A stretch of DNA of 64,000 nucleotides from Mucilaginibacter mali (lineage in GTDB: Bacteria; Bacteroidota; Bacteroidia; Sphingobacteriales; Sphingobacteriaceae): contig NZ_CP054139.1 of assembly GCF_013283875.1 (NCBI RefSeq), positions 2,480,001-2,544,000 on the forward strand. The letters are read 5' to 3'. Positions 35,757 through 43,846 of this stretch are shown here, piece after piece (within the stretch, counting starts at the first letter, position 1; each line of letters begins with the position of its first letter). The notes beneath the pieces are model-generated. The model was not told the origin of the DNA and made no database searches. It saw nothing but the letters and a program-made list of their open reading frames with translations. The translations under genes and the position numbers were made by a program.

Positions 35757-35822
35757 ACCGCACGTTCAAGCGTCCACGCTTGAATGTTATCCGGAGGGAG
35801 CGTGGGCGCTTGACGCGGCGGT
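35757..35822. repeat. Short inverted-repeat element
   Basis: Arms of 24 bases (accgcacgttcaagcgtcc side and its near-complement, three mismatches) enclose an 18-base spacer. It is REP-like and lies between the terminator and the YtxH stop. Confidence 0.75.
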
Positions 35823-35839
35823 TGGTATATTATTGATCT

Positions 35840-36244
35840 TTATACGCCCTGCACGTTGTTATTTACATCGTTTACCACGTTCTTAATTTTCGATTTGGCG
35901 TTGCTCAGCAAATCTTCACCAAACTCGGTAGCGCGGTCGGTATAATCGCCTGCCGTAGCTTTTATCGAATCGCGCACCTGGTCGCGGTAATCAGACAGGT
36001 TACCTACCATACCATTAATTCTGGATTTGGCACGGTCTGCAATATCATTGCCATAACCACGCAGGTTGCCAGCGGTTTGCTGCGCCTTTTCTTTCGATTT
36101 TTCAACCAGGTCGTTAATGTAATCGGCTACTTCGCCGCGTATTTCTTCGCCTTTATCGGTGGTAAATAATAAACCTATGGCGGCACCAGCCGCAGCACCC
36201 ACTAAAAGCGCCGCGATAATTTTAGTTTGATCTTTCATATTCAT
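35840..36244 (-). CDS. YtxH domain-containing stress-type protein
   Basis: The 134-residue protein has a single glycine/alanine-rich membrane segment near the N-terminus (IIAALLVGAAAGAAIGLLF, residues 8-26), then TTDKGEEIRGEVADYINDL, the YtxH hallmark, and a long charged amphipathic helical tail with repeated lysine, glutamate and aspartate that may form a coiled coil. YtxH proteins are small membrane-anchored proteins often induced by general stress; no biochemical role is firmly known. It is monocistronic, with no coding neighbour on the same strand within 70 bases except the hydrolase upstream. Confidence 0.85.
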   Translation of the reverse strand: MNMKDQTKIIAALLVGAAAGAAIGLLFTTDKGEEIRGEVADYINDLVEKSKEKAQQTAGNLRGYGNDIADRAKSRINGMVGNLSDYRDQVRDSIKATAGDYTDRATEFGEDLLSNAKSKIKNVVNDVNNNVQGV

Positions 36245-36316
36245 TTATTTTAGATAGATGATATAAAAGCAACAAAAACCCTGCCGCTATGTTTACCAAT
36301 AATTAATTTTTTTAGC

Positions 36317-37330
36317 TTATTGCAATGCATGCAACTCTGTTTTACCGTTTAACCACGCCTGCCAGTCCAGCACCACCTTATCCCAGTTAAACACCTCAGT
36401 ATCGGCCCCGCCGCCGGGTTTTGTGGGGAAGTAATTATGATCAAGCCCGGCATAGCATTTAAAGGTAAAATTGGTTTTATGTATGCGGATCATCTCTATC
36501 CGCAACAGGTCGTTATACTTGCCCGAGTGATCTTTGGTGCCATAAACTACCAGCACAGGGATCTTTAGTTGCTGTAGATACTCGATGGGTGGAATAGATG
36601 ATTGGTAAGTGGCCTTATTGGTATCACCCTTCTTTTTGCTTAGGTCGTTTGGCTTGTTTACTATACTTTGCCAGTCTTTAAAAATAGCTTCGGTTTTAAT
36701 GCCCATGGGGTCAAGTTCGCGCTGCTGCTCTATCTCGGTCATAATGCGCCCGAAGGGGTTTTCCGAACCATAGATCAGTTTGCTTACATCTGTTGATATT
36801 AAGGCTAGTTTGGCAGCAACAGTAGCACCTTCGGAATGCCCGGCGATAACGATCTTCTGCTTCGGATCGGCAATATCCAGCTTGCGCAAAAACTTCAGCA
36901 CCGCCGCGTCGCGCTCGGCATAGTAGTTAATATAATTATGCTGCTGATAAACGTGCGGAAAGAGGCCCGTAGCGAGATCGTTATAGCAATAATCTTTAGT
37001 CAGTAAGCTATCATGACAAATTACCGGCACGCCCGGCTTACCGATAATAGCCAGGTGATATTGATTGAGTAAACTATCGGGCTTAAAAACAAATACAAAG
37101 TAAGGCTTATCGGCTTTGTCTAATATGATCAATGGAATAGGCAACGATCCCTGCACAAACAGCAGAATAGGCTTCCGCTTTTTTTCGTCGCCTTTTTTCG
37201 ATTGGATAAGGATATCCACCGGCAAGTCTTTATAAACCATCTGCAGGTGGCGATAGCCAAAATCCTCAGGTTTTTTGTTTTGACATAGCGCCACTGCCGG
37301 AAGCAATAGCAACAGGATCAGTTTTTTCAT
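36317..37330 (-). CDS. Secreted alpha/beta hydrolase
   Basis: The 337-residue protein has a signal peptide (KLILLLLLPAVALCQ). The fold is recognisable by the nucleophile elbow IVIAGHSEGATVAAKLAL (Ser in GHSEG, about residue 167), the acid-bearing strand IPVLVVYGTKDHSGKYNDLL and the terminal histidine in CYAGLDHNYFPTKPGG. The N-terminal half carries a KGDEKKRKPILLFVQGSLPIPL strand with the oxyanion loop. Substrate is unknown; esterase or peptidase activity are both possible. It stands alone between the YtxH and cold-shock genes. Confidence 0.8.
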   Translation of the reverse strand: MKKLILLLLLPAVALCQNKKPEDFGYRHLQMVYKDLPVDILIQSKKGDEKKRKPILLFVQGSLPIPLIILDKADKPYFVFVFKPDSLLNQYHLAIIGKPGVPVICHDSLLTKDYCYNDLATGLFPHVYQQHNYINYYAERDAAVLKFLRKLDIADPKQKIVIAGHSEGATVAAKLALISTDVSKLIYGSENPFGRIMTEIEQQRELDPMGIKTEAIFKDWQSIVNKPNDLSKKKGDTNKATYQSSIPPIEYLQQLKIPVLVVYGTKDHSGKYNDLLRIEMIRIHKTNFTFKCYAGLDHNYFPTKPGGGADTEVFNWDKVVLDWQAWLNGKTELHALQ

Positions 37331-37508
37331 GGTTTGTGCAGGTTCTGATACCTCAAATAAACCTTAAAAACCGATGCCTTGTATGCCATTTAACTTTCTT
37401 TAACAGGGGTTTTAACGTTATTTAACAGTTAGGGATGGTGGTGATTAACCACAGAGAGCACGGAGGGAGTAGCACAGAGGACACAGAGACAGAAATCAAA
37501 CCATTTTT
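37331..37508. other. Non-coding stretch upstream of the hydrolase
   Basis: No gene is seen in 37331-37654 apart from the family A repeat (37509-37581) and a terminator (37592-37627). The segment 37445-37490 has the accacagagagcacgg-type sequence common in spacer repeats, loosely like the arms of the nuoD element at 56431-56668. Confidence 0.6.
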
Positions 37509-37581
37509 TGTAGAGACACGATACCTTGTGTCTCCCGGTTAGAGGGCAGCATAAAGAGACACGAGGTATCGTGTCTCTACA
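37509..37581. repeat. Inverted-repeat element, family A (copy 2)
   Basis: Arms starting tgtagagacacgatacc, with a complementary right end, enclose a spacer of about 22 bases unrelated to that of copy 1 at 6164-6256. Conserved arms with non-conserved spacers suggest selection on, or recent dispersal of, the arms. Confidence 0.85.
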
Positions 37582-37591
37582 TTTGTATACA

Positions 37592-37627
37592 CAAAAAAAG
37601 CGCCCCACTCTTTTGGAGCGGGGCGCT
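37592..37627 (-). terminator. Terminator after the cold-shock gene
   Basis: On the minus strand, agcgccccgctcc pairs with a near-complement across an AAAAG loop and is followed by seven T residues. It lies 27 bases after the cold-shock stop. Confidence 0.9.
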
Positions 37628-37654
37628 GAAACGGTCTTGATGGTATTATTATAC

Positions 37655-37846
37655 TTAGATAACTTTTACATTTACTGCGTTTACGCCTTTACGTCCGTTC
37701 TCAACTTCATAGTTAACTTTGTCGTTTTCACGGATTTCGTCGATAAGGCCTGTCGAATGTACAAACACGTCCTGGCCACCGCCATTAGGGGTGATAAAGC
37801 CGAAACCTTTTGTTACATTGAAAAATTTTACTGTTCCTTCGTTCAT
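37655..37846 (-). CDS. Cold-shock domain protein (CspA family)
   Basis: The 63-residue protein is a complete cold-shock domain: GTVKFFNVTKGFGFITPNGG carries RNP1 (KGFGFI), and DVFVHSTGL carries RNP2 (VFVH). Such proteins bind single-stranded RNA and DNA and melt secondary structure as RNA chaperones. It is slightly shorter than the usual 65-70 residues but lacks nothing essential. It is monocistronic and well terminated. Confidence 0.96.
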   Translation of the reverse strand: MNEGTVKFFNVTKGFGFITPNGGGQDVFVHSTGLIDEIRENDKVNYEVENGRKGVNAVNVKVI

Positions 37847-37876
37847 TGTATTATGGTATTATTTATATAAAGTGTG

Positions 37877-37909
37877 CAAGGTAAGTAAATAAATCAGATT
37901 AAATCCAAA
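37877..37909 (-). promoter_or_regulatory. Candidate promoter of the cold-shock gene
   Basis: On the minus strand, TTTG (37906-37909) and TACCTTG (37877-37883, one base short of TAnnTTTG) are about 22 bases apart. The element is about 30 bases before the start codon, leaving a short 5' leader. Confidence 0.4.
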
Positions 37910-37968
37910 TAATCCGTCATTTTAAAAATATCACAATAAAATGAGGTTGGGCTGATACAGGAGATCAT

Positions 37969-38499
37969 TCAAAAAAAGTTGGATGATGGGCCTTTCTTAT
38001 CCACTCGTTTTTGAATATCGTGCTCCTGCCTTTTACGGTTATAACCTCTGTCAAACAGGTAAACCAGCAAAAATGCAGTCGCCCACAGCGCAGGAAACCA
38101 GGTACCGGGTAAATACGAATCGGCGCCCGCAGCAATAAATAATGAAAAAAATCCCGTTACCATATAATAATTGGCTTGCTGGGCACGCAGTATATCTCCG
38201 TCGCCGATTACAGCACGCCTGATGGACGATGAAAAATTCGGGATCCAGACTATAAAAAATACCACTTTATGCCAAACCTTTAAATCGGCAAGGTAATCTT
38301 CAGGGTGCAACCTGTTTAATTTTTCAAATTCCTCTTCGAATTGCTCAATCACATCTCCGGATACGCCCCGTTTCTCAATCTCCAGTTGTGCTATACTTAC
38401 AGCCAACGGCGTAAAGCTGCCTTTATCTGCAATTATGATCAGTAATTCTGCTGTATCTAAATTAGCATATCTCTCCTTCAAGCTTTCTTCTGTTACCAT
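37969..38499 (-). CDS. Hypothetical membrane protein with two transmembrane helices
   Basis: The 176-residue protein is not recognised. Residues 1-65 are charged and helical (ERYANLDTAELLIIIADKG, IEKRGVSGDVIEQFEEEFEKL). Two hydrophobic segments follow: an interfacial segment near KVVFFIVWIP (about 80) and a helix pair at about 115-150 (YYMVTGFFSLFIAAGADSYLPGTWFPALWATAFLLVYLF). The tail is strongly basic (RGYNRKRQEHDIQKRVDKK). No enzyme motif is visible. It is transcribed divergently from the TonB-dependent receptor, across a 468-bp gap that contains the leader-peptide system. Confidence 0.65.
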   Translation of the reverse strand: MVTEESLKERYANLDTAELLIIIADKGSFTPLAVSIAQLEIEKRGVSGDVIEQFEEEFEKLNRLHPEDYLADLKVWHKVVFFIVWIPNFSSSIRRAVIGDGDILRAQQANYYMVTGFFSLFIAAGADSYLPGTWFPALWATAFLLVYLFDRGYNRKRQEHDIQKRVDKKGPSSNFF

Positions 38500-38808
38500 A
38501 TTACTTAGCTTAATCTATAAAACTATTAAAATAACGCTTAAAACCTCCTTAACAATGATTTATAAATATTTATTAAATTTAACATCAGATCAATAACAAT
38601 GGCCGGCACTCCATCAACCCATAAATCTATAATCATACAGATACGACAGAGCAATAAAGGAACTGGTGGAATAAACCTTTATGGTTTCCTCACCTGGAAA
38701 ACCGGGTGGACGGACCTACCCGCATAGTCTTCGACATATTAAGATTGACACCTCAGATTATCATAAAAAACTAAAAATCAATAATTTAATATTTATTTGA
38801 AAATAATT
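38500..38808. other. Non-coding region upstream of the receptor promoter
   Basis: No gene is seen. The segment 38655-38725 is unusually structured: ctggtggaataaacc (38663-38677) can pair with ggtttcctcacctgg (38683-38697), and cgggt can pair with acccg around 38703-38722. It lies upstream of the likely promoter, so it is probably not part of the receptor message. No known riboswitch was recognised. Confidence 0.5.
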
Positions 38809-38839
38809 CTTGCAGATGGTCTCAATCTGTTTACATTTG
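38809..38839 (+). promoter_or_regulatory. Promoter of the leader peptide and TonB-dependent receptor
   Basis: TACATTTG at 38832-38839 is a perfect match to the Bacteroidetes -7 element TAnnTTTG. A cTTG motif at 38809-38812 lies 19 bases before it, at the right distance for the -33 element. The transcript would begin near 38845, about 25 bases before the leader-peptide ATG. Confidence 0.65.
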
Positions 38840-38868
38840 TACTACTAAATCGATAGACTTTATATACA

Positions 38869-38913
38869 ATGTTAAGATCATCGCCCCTCTTCTGCTGTTG
38901 TTGCTGTCGCTAA
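38869..38913 (+). CDS. Poly-cysteine leader peptide MLRSSPLFCCCCCR
   Basis: A 14-codon open frame lies about 25 bases downstream of the likely transcription start and 54 bases before the receptor gene. It contains five consecutive cysteine codons (tgc and tgt mixed) followed by Arg and TAA. Cysteine is a rare residue, so five in a row is very unlikely by chance. Amino-acid-rich upstream peptides sense the charging of the matching tRNA through ribosome stalling; poly-Cys upstream frames with cysteine-responsive control are known in mycobacteria. No terminator hairpin lies between this frame and the receptor, so control through translation or mRNA folding is more likely than classical transcription attenuation. 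It is too short for routine gene calling. Confidence 0.65.
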   Translation: MLRSSPLFCCCCCR

Positions 38914-38967
38914 ACAAACGTTTATCAACACCAGTATTCATTTAAAATCATCACACTTAAACACTTC

Positions 38968-41916
38968 ATGAAACTCTTTACAAGCAATTTAAAAATTGTT
39001 GTGCTTCTTTTTGCCCTTTTTCCGCTCACCGCACTTGCACAACTTAACGGATCGTATATCCTGAGCGGTAAAATAAACGACGATAAAGGCCAGCCGCTTA
39101 TTGGCGCTACCGTCAGCATAAAAGGCACAACAACCGGCACCGCTACCGATACTACGGGCAAATTCAGTTTAACAACCAGTCTTAAGCTCCCTTATACGCT
39201 GATATTTAAAGCCGTTGGCTATCAGCCGCAAGAGTTTTTGATCAATAAAACCGGGACAGCGTTAAATATCCAGTTAAGTGCACAATCACTACTCATTAAC
39301 GAAGTGGTGGTTACCGCATCCCGCAAGGAAGAAAAACTGCTTAAATCGCCGGTGGCTATCGAGAAATTGGATATCCGCGCGCTTAAACAATCGCCCGGGC
39401 CCAGTTTTTACGATGCACTGGAGAACGTTAAAGGCGTTCAGATGACCACTACCAGTTTAACGCTTAAAGTACCCAATACCCGCGGTTTTAACAGTCCTAA
39501 TAACTTTCGTTTTATGCAGCTGACGGATGGAGTGGATATGCAGTCGGCCACTTTGGGTGTACCATTAGGTAATGCAATTGGCCCAACCGAGCTGGATATT
39601 GCCAGTATCGAGATCACTCCCGGCGCTGCGGCGGCCTTGTATGGTACCAACGCGCTAAATGGCTTATCAAACCTGATCACTAAAGATCCCTTTAAATACC
39701 AGGGCCTTAGTTTTTATCATCGCACCGGCGTTAATCATGTGGATGGTATCGGTATAAAACCAAGTGTACTAACTGAGGATGCATTGCGATACGCCAAAGC
39801 TTATAACGACAAATTTGCCTTTAAATTGAACTTCAGTTATCTGCAGGGGCAGGACTGGCAATCGAACACGCGGAACGACCAAAACCCCGGCAACCTGAAA
39901 ACCGCTAACCCCGCCTACCCAGAATTATATGGCAGCAATGCCGCTTACGATGGCTGGAATAAATATGGCGATGACGCTTTGGCCGGCAGTAATACCGTAG
40001 TGATAAAAGGCATCACCGTTGATGGCATTGCCCGCCCTAACCTAACAGTTGCCCGTACTGGCTATAACGAGGTGGACCTGGTTGATCCCAAAGTATCAAA
40101 CCTGAAGTTTGACGGTACATTTGCCTACAAATTAAATCCAACCACTACGCTATCCTACACCTATCGCTTTGGCCGTATGGATGGCGTTTTTCAGCGTGGT
40201 AACAAAATAGCATTGAACGGCGCGACAGTTCAAAACCATAAAATAGAACTTAAAGGCAAAGACTTTTTAGTACGCGCTTACGAATCGATAGAGAACACCG
40301 GCGACAGCTACAACGTAAAGCCGCTGGCCGATAATCTCGATCTGAACCATGCCAGCAACTCTGCCTGGGGAACTTTATATAAGAATGCGCTTACCGCTTA
40401 CGGTACAAGCCACGGCGGCCTGACCGCAGCCAACTTTGCCGACGCGAACAATGCCGCTCGTGCCGCGGCAGATGCCGGCCGGGTTGAACCGGGCACCGCA
40501 GCCTTTAACGACTTGAAGAAGACCATCATCGGTATCAATAATTGGGATATTAAATCCAGCCTGATACCAAACGCGCCGGTTACGGGTGGTGCGGCACTGG
40601 TGCAAAAAAGCCATCTGTATAATGCAGAGGCACAATGGGACTTAGCCGATAAGGTAAAGATCTTCGACTTATTGGTGGGTGGCGATGCACGTATTTACCA
40701 GATCATCCCCGATGGCAATAACTTTGTGGATTTCAGCCGCCCTATTGCCGACCGCAACACCCCACTGGCCGATGGCAGTTTTGGCAAAGATGTTTATTAC
40801 AAAAAATTCGGCGGCTTTGCTCAGGTTACCAAAACCTTGTTCGATAACAAGCTGAAGCTGTTTGGTTCTATCCGTGGTGATTATAATCCATATTACGATC
40901 CGAAATTCACGCCGCGTTTGGCAGCCGTTTATTCGCCGGTTGAGAATCATAACTTCAGGTTTACCTTTCAGAATGGTTACCGTTTCCCGGCATTATTCGA
41001 GGCCTTATCTTACGTAAATAATGGTCGTGTAAAGCGTGTGGGTAGTCTTCCATTTATTAATGATGGATTGGGTTATTTGGGTAATAGCTACACCCAATCA
41101 TCAGTAGCGGCATTTAACGCTGCTGTAAACGCCGCCCCGGGTGCGGCCAGCGGTACTGATGCAACTGCTTTAGCCAACCGGAATATTCTGCAGGTAGCCG
41201 ATCTGCCAAAGGCAAGGCCAGAGCAGATCACCTCGTTCGAAGTAGGTTATAAAGGCATCCTGTTAGATAACAAAGTGTTTGTAGATATTGATGCTTACGC
41301 TAACCGTTACAATGGTTTCTTAGGGCAAGTGCAAGTATTTGTACCTAATGGAACTACTGTAGGCACCGATGCCGCCGTACTGGCCATGCTGGATATCAAC
41401 CGCGACCCTACTACCGCCACTGCCAATAATGCCGGCAGCCAGGGCCAAAGCCGTTACCGGGTATATACCAATGCTAAAAACATCTATAATAACTACGGTT
41501 CATCGGCCGGTATTAGCTATAATTTCTACAAGCGCTACACCATATCGGGCAATGCCAGCTTTAATAAAATGGAGGCGCAATCGGCATCGGATATTTTTGT
41601 AACCGGCTTTAATACGCCAAAATGGTCGGGCAACGTATCCTTCGGTAACCGCGAGATCGCAAAAAATGTGGGCTTTAACATCGTATATAAATGGCAGCAG
41701 GCCTATTTATGGGAAAGCCCTTTGGTAACCGGGACTGTGCCATCCATCAACACGGTGGATGCCCAGGTTACCTTTAAAGTGCCGGTATACAACGCCACCT
41801 TTAAAATCGGCGGCACCGATCTGTTCAACAAGCGCTATATCCAATACGCCGGCGGGCCAACCATCGAGGCTATGTATTATGCTTCGGTAACGCTGGATGG
41901 GTTGTTAACCCCCTAA
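38968..41916 (+). CDS. TonB-dependent outer-membrane receptor
   Basis: The 982-residue protein has a signal peptide (FALFPLTALAQ), an N-terminal CarboxypepD_reg-like domain (about 30-105, YILSGKINDDKGQPLIGATVSIKGTTTGTATD), a plug (about 115-235, ending AALYGTNALNGLSNLITKDPF) and a 22-stranded barrel. The plug motif NEVVVTASRKEEKLLKSP is the usual TonB-box-side start. It lacks a SusD partner, so it belongs to the non-SusC class for small ligands. The poly-Cys leader in front suggests a ligand linked to sulfur or cysteine supply, which is an inference. The last codons (LLTP and the stop) lie in a repeat arm, so the C-terminus lacks the usual terminal aromatic residue. Confidence 0.88.
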   Translation: MKLFTSNLKIVVLLFALFPLTALAQLNGSYILSGKINDDKGQPLIGATVSIKGTTTGTATDTTGKFSLTTSLKLPYTLIFKAVGYQPQEFLINKTGTALNIQLSAQSLLINEVVVTASRKEEKLLKSPVAIEKLDIRALKQSPGPSFYDALENVKGVQMTTTSLTLKVPNTRGFNSPNNFRFMQLTDGVDMQSATLGVPLGNAIGPTELDIASIEITPGAAAALYGTNALNGLSNLITKDPFKYQGLSFYHRTGVNHVDGIGIKPSVLTEDALRYAKAYNDKFAFKLNFSYLQGQDWQSNTRNDQNPGNLKTANPAYPELYGSNAAYDGWNKYGDDALAGSNTVVIKGITVDGIARPNLTVARTGYNEVDLVDPKVSNLKFDGTFAYKLNPTTTLSYTYRFGRMDGVFQRGNKIALNGATVQNHKIELKGKDFLVRAYESIENTGDSYNVKPLADNLDLNHASNSAWGTLYKNALTAYGTSHGGLTAANFADANNAARAAADAGRVEPGTAAFNDLKKTIIGINNWDIKSSLIPNAPVTGGAALVQKSHLYNAEAQWDLADKVKIFDLLVGGDARIYQIIPDGNNFVDFSRPIADRNTPLADGSFGKDVYYKKFGGFAQVTKTLFDNKLKLFGSIRGDYNPYYDPKFTPRLAAVYSPVENHNFRFTFQNGYRFPALFEALSYVNNGRVKRVGSLPFINDGLGYLGNSYTQSSVAAFNAAVNAAPGAASGTDATALANRNILQVADLPKARPEQITSFEVGYKGILLDNKVFVDIDAYANRYNGFLGQVQVFVPNGTTVGTDAAVLAMLDINRDPTTATANNAGSQGQSRYRVYTNAKNIYNNYGSSAGISYNFYKRYTISGNASFNKMEAQSASDIFVTGFNTPKWSGNVSFGNREIAKNVGFNIVYKWQQAYLWESPLVTGTVPSINTVDAQVTFKVPVYNATFKIGGTDLFNKRYIQYAGGPTIEAMYYASVTLDGLLTP

Positions 41917-42026
41917 CCCCCTAAAGGGGGAACCATGTGCATACGGATATGCAATACAAAAAAGGGCGCCGGATACGCGGCGCCCTTTTACTTTCCAACT
42001 CCCCCTTTAGGGGGCCGGGGGGTTAA
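41905..42026. repeat. C-rich inverted-repeat element overlapping two stop codons
   Basis: A 27-base left arm (41905-41931) and right arm (42000-42026) are complementary with three mismatches, and contain ccccctaaaggggga. The left arm supplies the final codons and TAA of the receptor; the right arm supplies the TAA of the threonine aldolase gene. A separate terminator hairpin lies inside. Confidence 0.8.
41958..41990. terminator. Bidirectional terminator between receptor and threonine aldolase
   Basis: The hairpin aaaaagggcgcc / ggcgccctttt has an 8-base loop, with A-rich and T-rich edges. It serves the two converging genes. Confidence 0.85.
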
Positions 42027-43036
42027 AGCCCTTTCAACACCCCAACCGTATACTCCACCTGCTCCGGGTGCACATCCAGGTGCAGTACAAATCGGATACG
42101 ATTTGGCCCGGTAGGCAGGCAAATGATGCCCTTCTCCCCTAATTTATTTACGATAACATCAGCCGGTTCTTTGGTATCGAACAGTACGATATTGGTATCA
42201 GCAGGCAATACGTTGGTAACCCAGGCACATTTGCTTAGTTCTTCAGCTAAAATACCGGCATGAGCATGATCTATCTTTAGGCGCTCCACATGGTTATCCA
42301 GCGCGTAGATACCGGCTGCGGCTAAAAAGCCTGCCTGGCGCATGCCACCGCCAAACACTTTACGGATACGGCGGGCGTATTTAATAGTAGCCACATCGGC
42401 CAGAAGTACCGATCCAACCGGAGCGCCCAAACCCTTTGATAAACAAACAGATATCCCGTCGAAATATTTACCGTAATCAAGCGCTTTATCACCTGTGTTA
42501 GCCAATGCGTTAAATATGCGGGCGCCATCCAGGTGCAGCTTTAAACTTTTGCTTTTGCACAGATCGGCTATGGGGGCAATATCATTTAGGGTATAGCAAC
42601 TGCCGCCGCCTTTATTTACCGTATTTTCCAGCACGACCAAACTGGTATGCGGGAAATGGATATTTTCGGCATTTATCTCGGGCGCGATCATTTCGGCAGT
42701 GATGCGGCCACGGTTGCCATCCAGTAAACGGGTTGATACGCCAGAGTTAAAGGCGATACCCCCACCCTCGTAACGGTACACGTGCGCGGTTTGGTCGGCT
42801 ATCAGTTCATCAAGCGGTTGGGTGAAGCATTTAATGGCTATCTGGTTGGTCATGGTGCCCGACGGGCAAAAGATCCCGGCTTTCATGCCGAACATTTTGG
42901 CGGCTTTGGCTTCAAGTGCGTTTACGGTTTCGTCTTCGCCAAAAACATCATCGCCAACTTTGGCGTTCATCATTGCTTCAAACATGCCCGGGGTAGGCTT
43001 GGTAACGGTATCGCTGCGCAGATCAACAGTTATCAT
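42023..43036 (-). CDS. ltaE: Low-specificity L-threonine aldolase
   Basis: The 337-residue PLP enzyme splits L-threonine (or allo-threonine) to glycine and acetaldehyde. The N-terminus IDLRSDTVTKPT-type motif (VDLRSDTVTKPTPGMFEAM), DDVFGEDETVNALE, FCPSGTMTNQIAIK, HLDGARIFNA with the PLP-binding Asp, and the Schiff-base Lys201 in CLSKGLGAPVGSVLL are all present. Length matches the family. Only 33 bases separate its start from the divergent gene at 43070. It converges on the TonB-dependent receptor. The last codon context is formed by a repeat arm. Confidence 0.95.
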   Translation of the reverse strand: MITVDLRSDTVTKPTPGMFEAMMNAKVGDDVFGEDETVNALEAKAAKMFGMKAGIFCPSGTMTNQIAIKCFTQPLDELIADQTAHVYRYEGGGIAFNSGVSTRLLDGNRGRITAEMIAPEINAENIHFPHTSLVVLENTVNKGGGSCYTLNDIAPIADLCKSKSLKLHLDGARIFNALANTGDKALDYGKYFDGISVCLSKGLGAPVGSVLLADVATIKYARRIRKVFGGGMRQAGFLAAAGIYALDNHVERLKIDHAHAGILAEELSKCAWVTNVLPADTNIVLFDTKEPADVIVNKLGEKGIICLPTGPNRIRFVLHLDVHPEQVEYTVGVLKGL

Positions 43037-43069
43037 AAATATTAAAAATGTGCGTTATTTGTGTCAGTT

Positions 43070-43759
43070 ATGGTACGTCCAATTTTAATCATTTTTATTT
43101 TAATGCTGACTTTCGTATCAGCAAAATCACAAAAATTCCAACCGGGCTTCTTTATCGATACCCGTGGCCAGAAAGTTGACGGATTGATCAACCCGTCACC
43201 ATCGGGCAAAGCGCCGATGAAAGATGAAGCCTTTATTGTTTATAAAGATAACCCCAAAGGCACCGAAACACGTCTCAGCGCCAGCGATATCAAATGCTAT
43301 GTCATCGGCCCCGACAGCTTTGTGGTAGCCCATGCCCCTCACAACGAAACCTGGACTAAACAGGAACTTGATTTTGTAAAAGTGGTGTTGAACGAGGAAA
43401 CCAAACTATACGTTATTAATGGTGGCAAAGCCGGGGGCGGGGGCAGTGGCTTCAGTTTCCACCCGGGGATCTCCATTGGTACTGGCGTTGGCAACTATGG
43501 CGGCGTTGGCGTTGGTTATGGTGGCGGGCAGGGCGGCTACGGAGGCGGTAACGGAAATAATAAGATCACTTATTACTTCGGCGCCAACACTGCCGAAATG
43601 AGCCAGCTGACGGTAGAAAATTTTAATGATGTAATGAGCGATATTATGGGCGATGAACCCCAGGCCCTTGAAGCGATCCGCAGCGGCAAGTTCACCGTTG
43701 GTAATGTGAATGGCTTGATAGAATATTTTAAGAAGCTAAAGGCGGCGCATCAAAAATAA
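43070..43759 (+). CDS. Hypothetical secreted protein with glycine-rich stretch
   Basis: The ATG at 43070 is preferred over a GTG nine bases before. A signal peptide (ILIIFILMLTFVSAKSQ) opens a protein of 229 residues. The first half (FQPGFFIDTRGQKVDGLINPSP, AFIVYKDNPKGTETRLSASDIKCYVIG) resembles a small beta-rich domain found in many Bacteroidetes secreted proteins. Residues about 125-170 are very rich in Gly, with GVGVGYGGG and GGYGGGNGN repeats. The C-terminal part (MSQLTVENFNDVMSDIMGDEPQALEAIRSGKF) is helical. Function is unknown. Confidence 0.75.
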   Translation: MVRPILIIFILMLTFVSAKSQKFQPGFFIDTRGQKVDGLINPSPSGKAPMKDEAFIVYKDNPKGTETRLSASDIKCYVIGPDSFVVAHAPHNETWTKQELDFVKVVLNEETKLYVINGGKAGGGGSGFSFHPGISIGTGVGNYGGVGVGYGGGQGGYGGGNGNNKITYYFGANTAEMSQLTVENFNDVMSDIMGDEPQALEAIRSGKFTVGNVNGLIEYFKKLKAAHQK

Positions 43760-43760
43760 T

Positions 43761-43840
43761 TGCCTGAATCAGAATTTTCAGGATGTCAGGATTTTCAGAA
43801 TTTTGTTTATTCGTAAATCCTGAAAATTCTGATTCAGGCA
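43761..43840. repeat. Inverted-repeat element with internal direct copy
   Basis: Perfect 24-base arms (tgcctgaatcagaattttca side and its complement) lie at 43761-43784 and 43817-43840. The inner part repeats tcaggattttcagaattt. It begins two bases after the hypothetical protein stop and ends 7 bases before the GT87-like stop, so it may also act as a bidirectional terminator. Confidence 0.85.
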
Positions 43841-43846
43841 GATAAG

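Noticed and set aside
38655..38725. Possible SAM-type riboswitch before the receptor
   Set aside because: Some gg-gga text resembles the SAM-I core, but the conserved core strings and helix order are absent, and the segment lies upstream of the likely promoter.
43419..43601. A 60-codon frame and Gly-rich repeats as a separate gene
   Set aside because: It is an out-of-frame shadow of the glycine-rich part of the secreted protein at 43070-43759.
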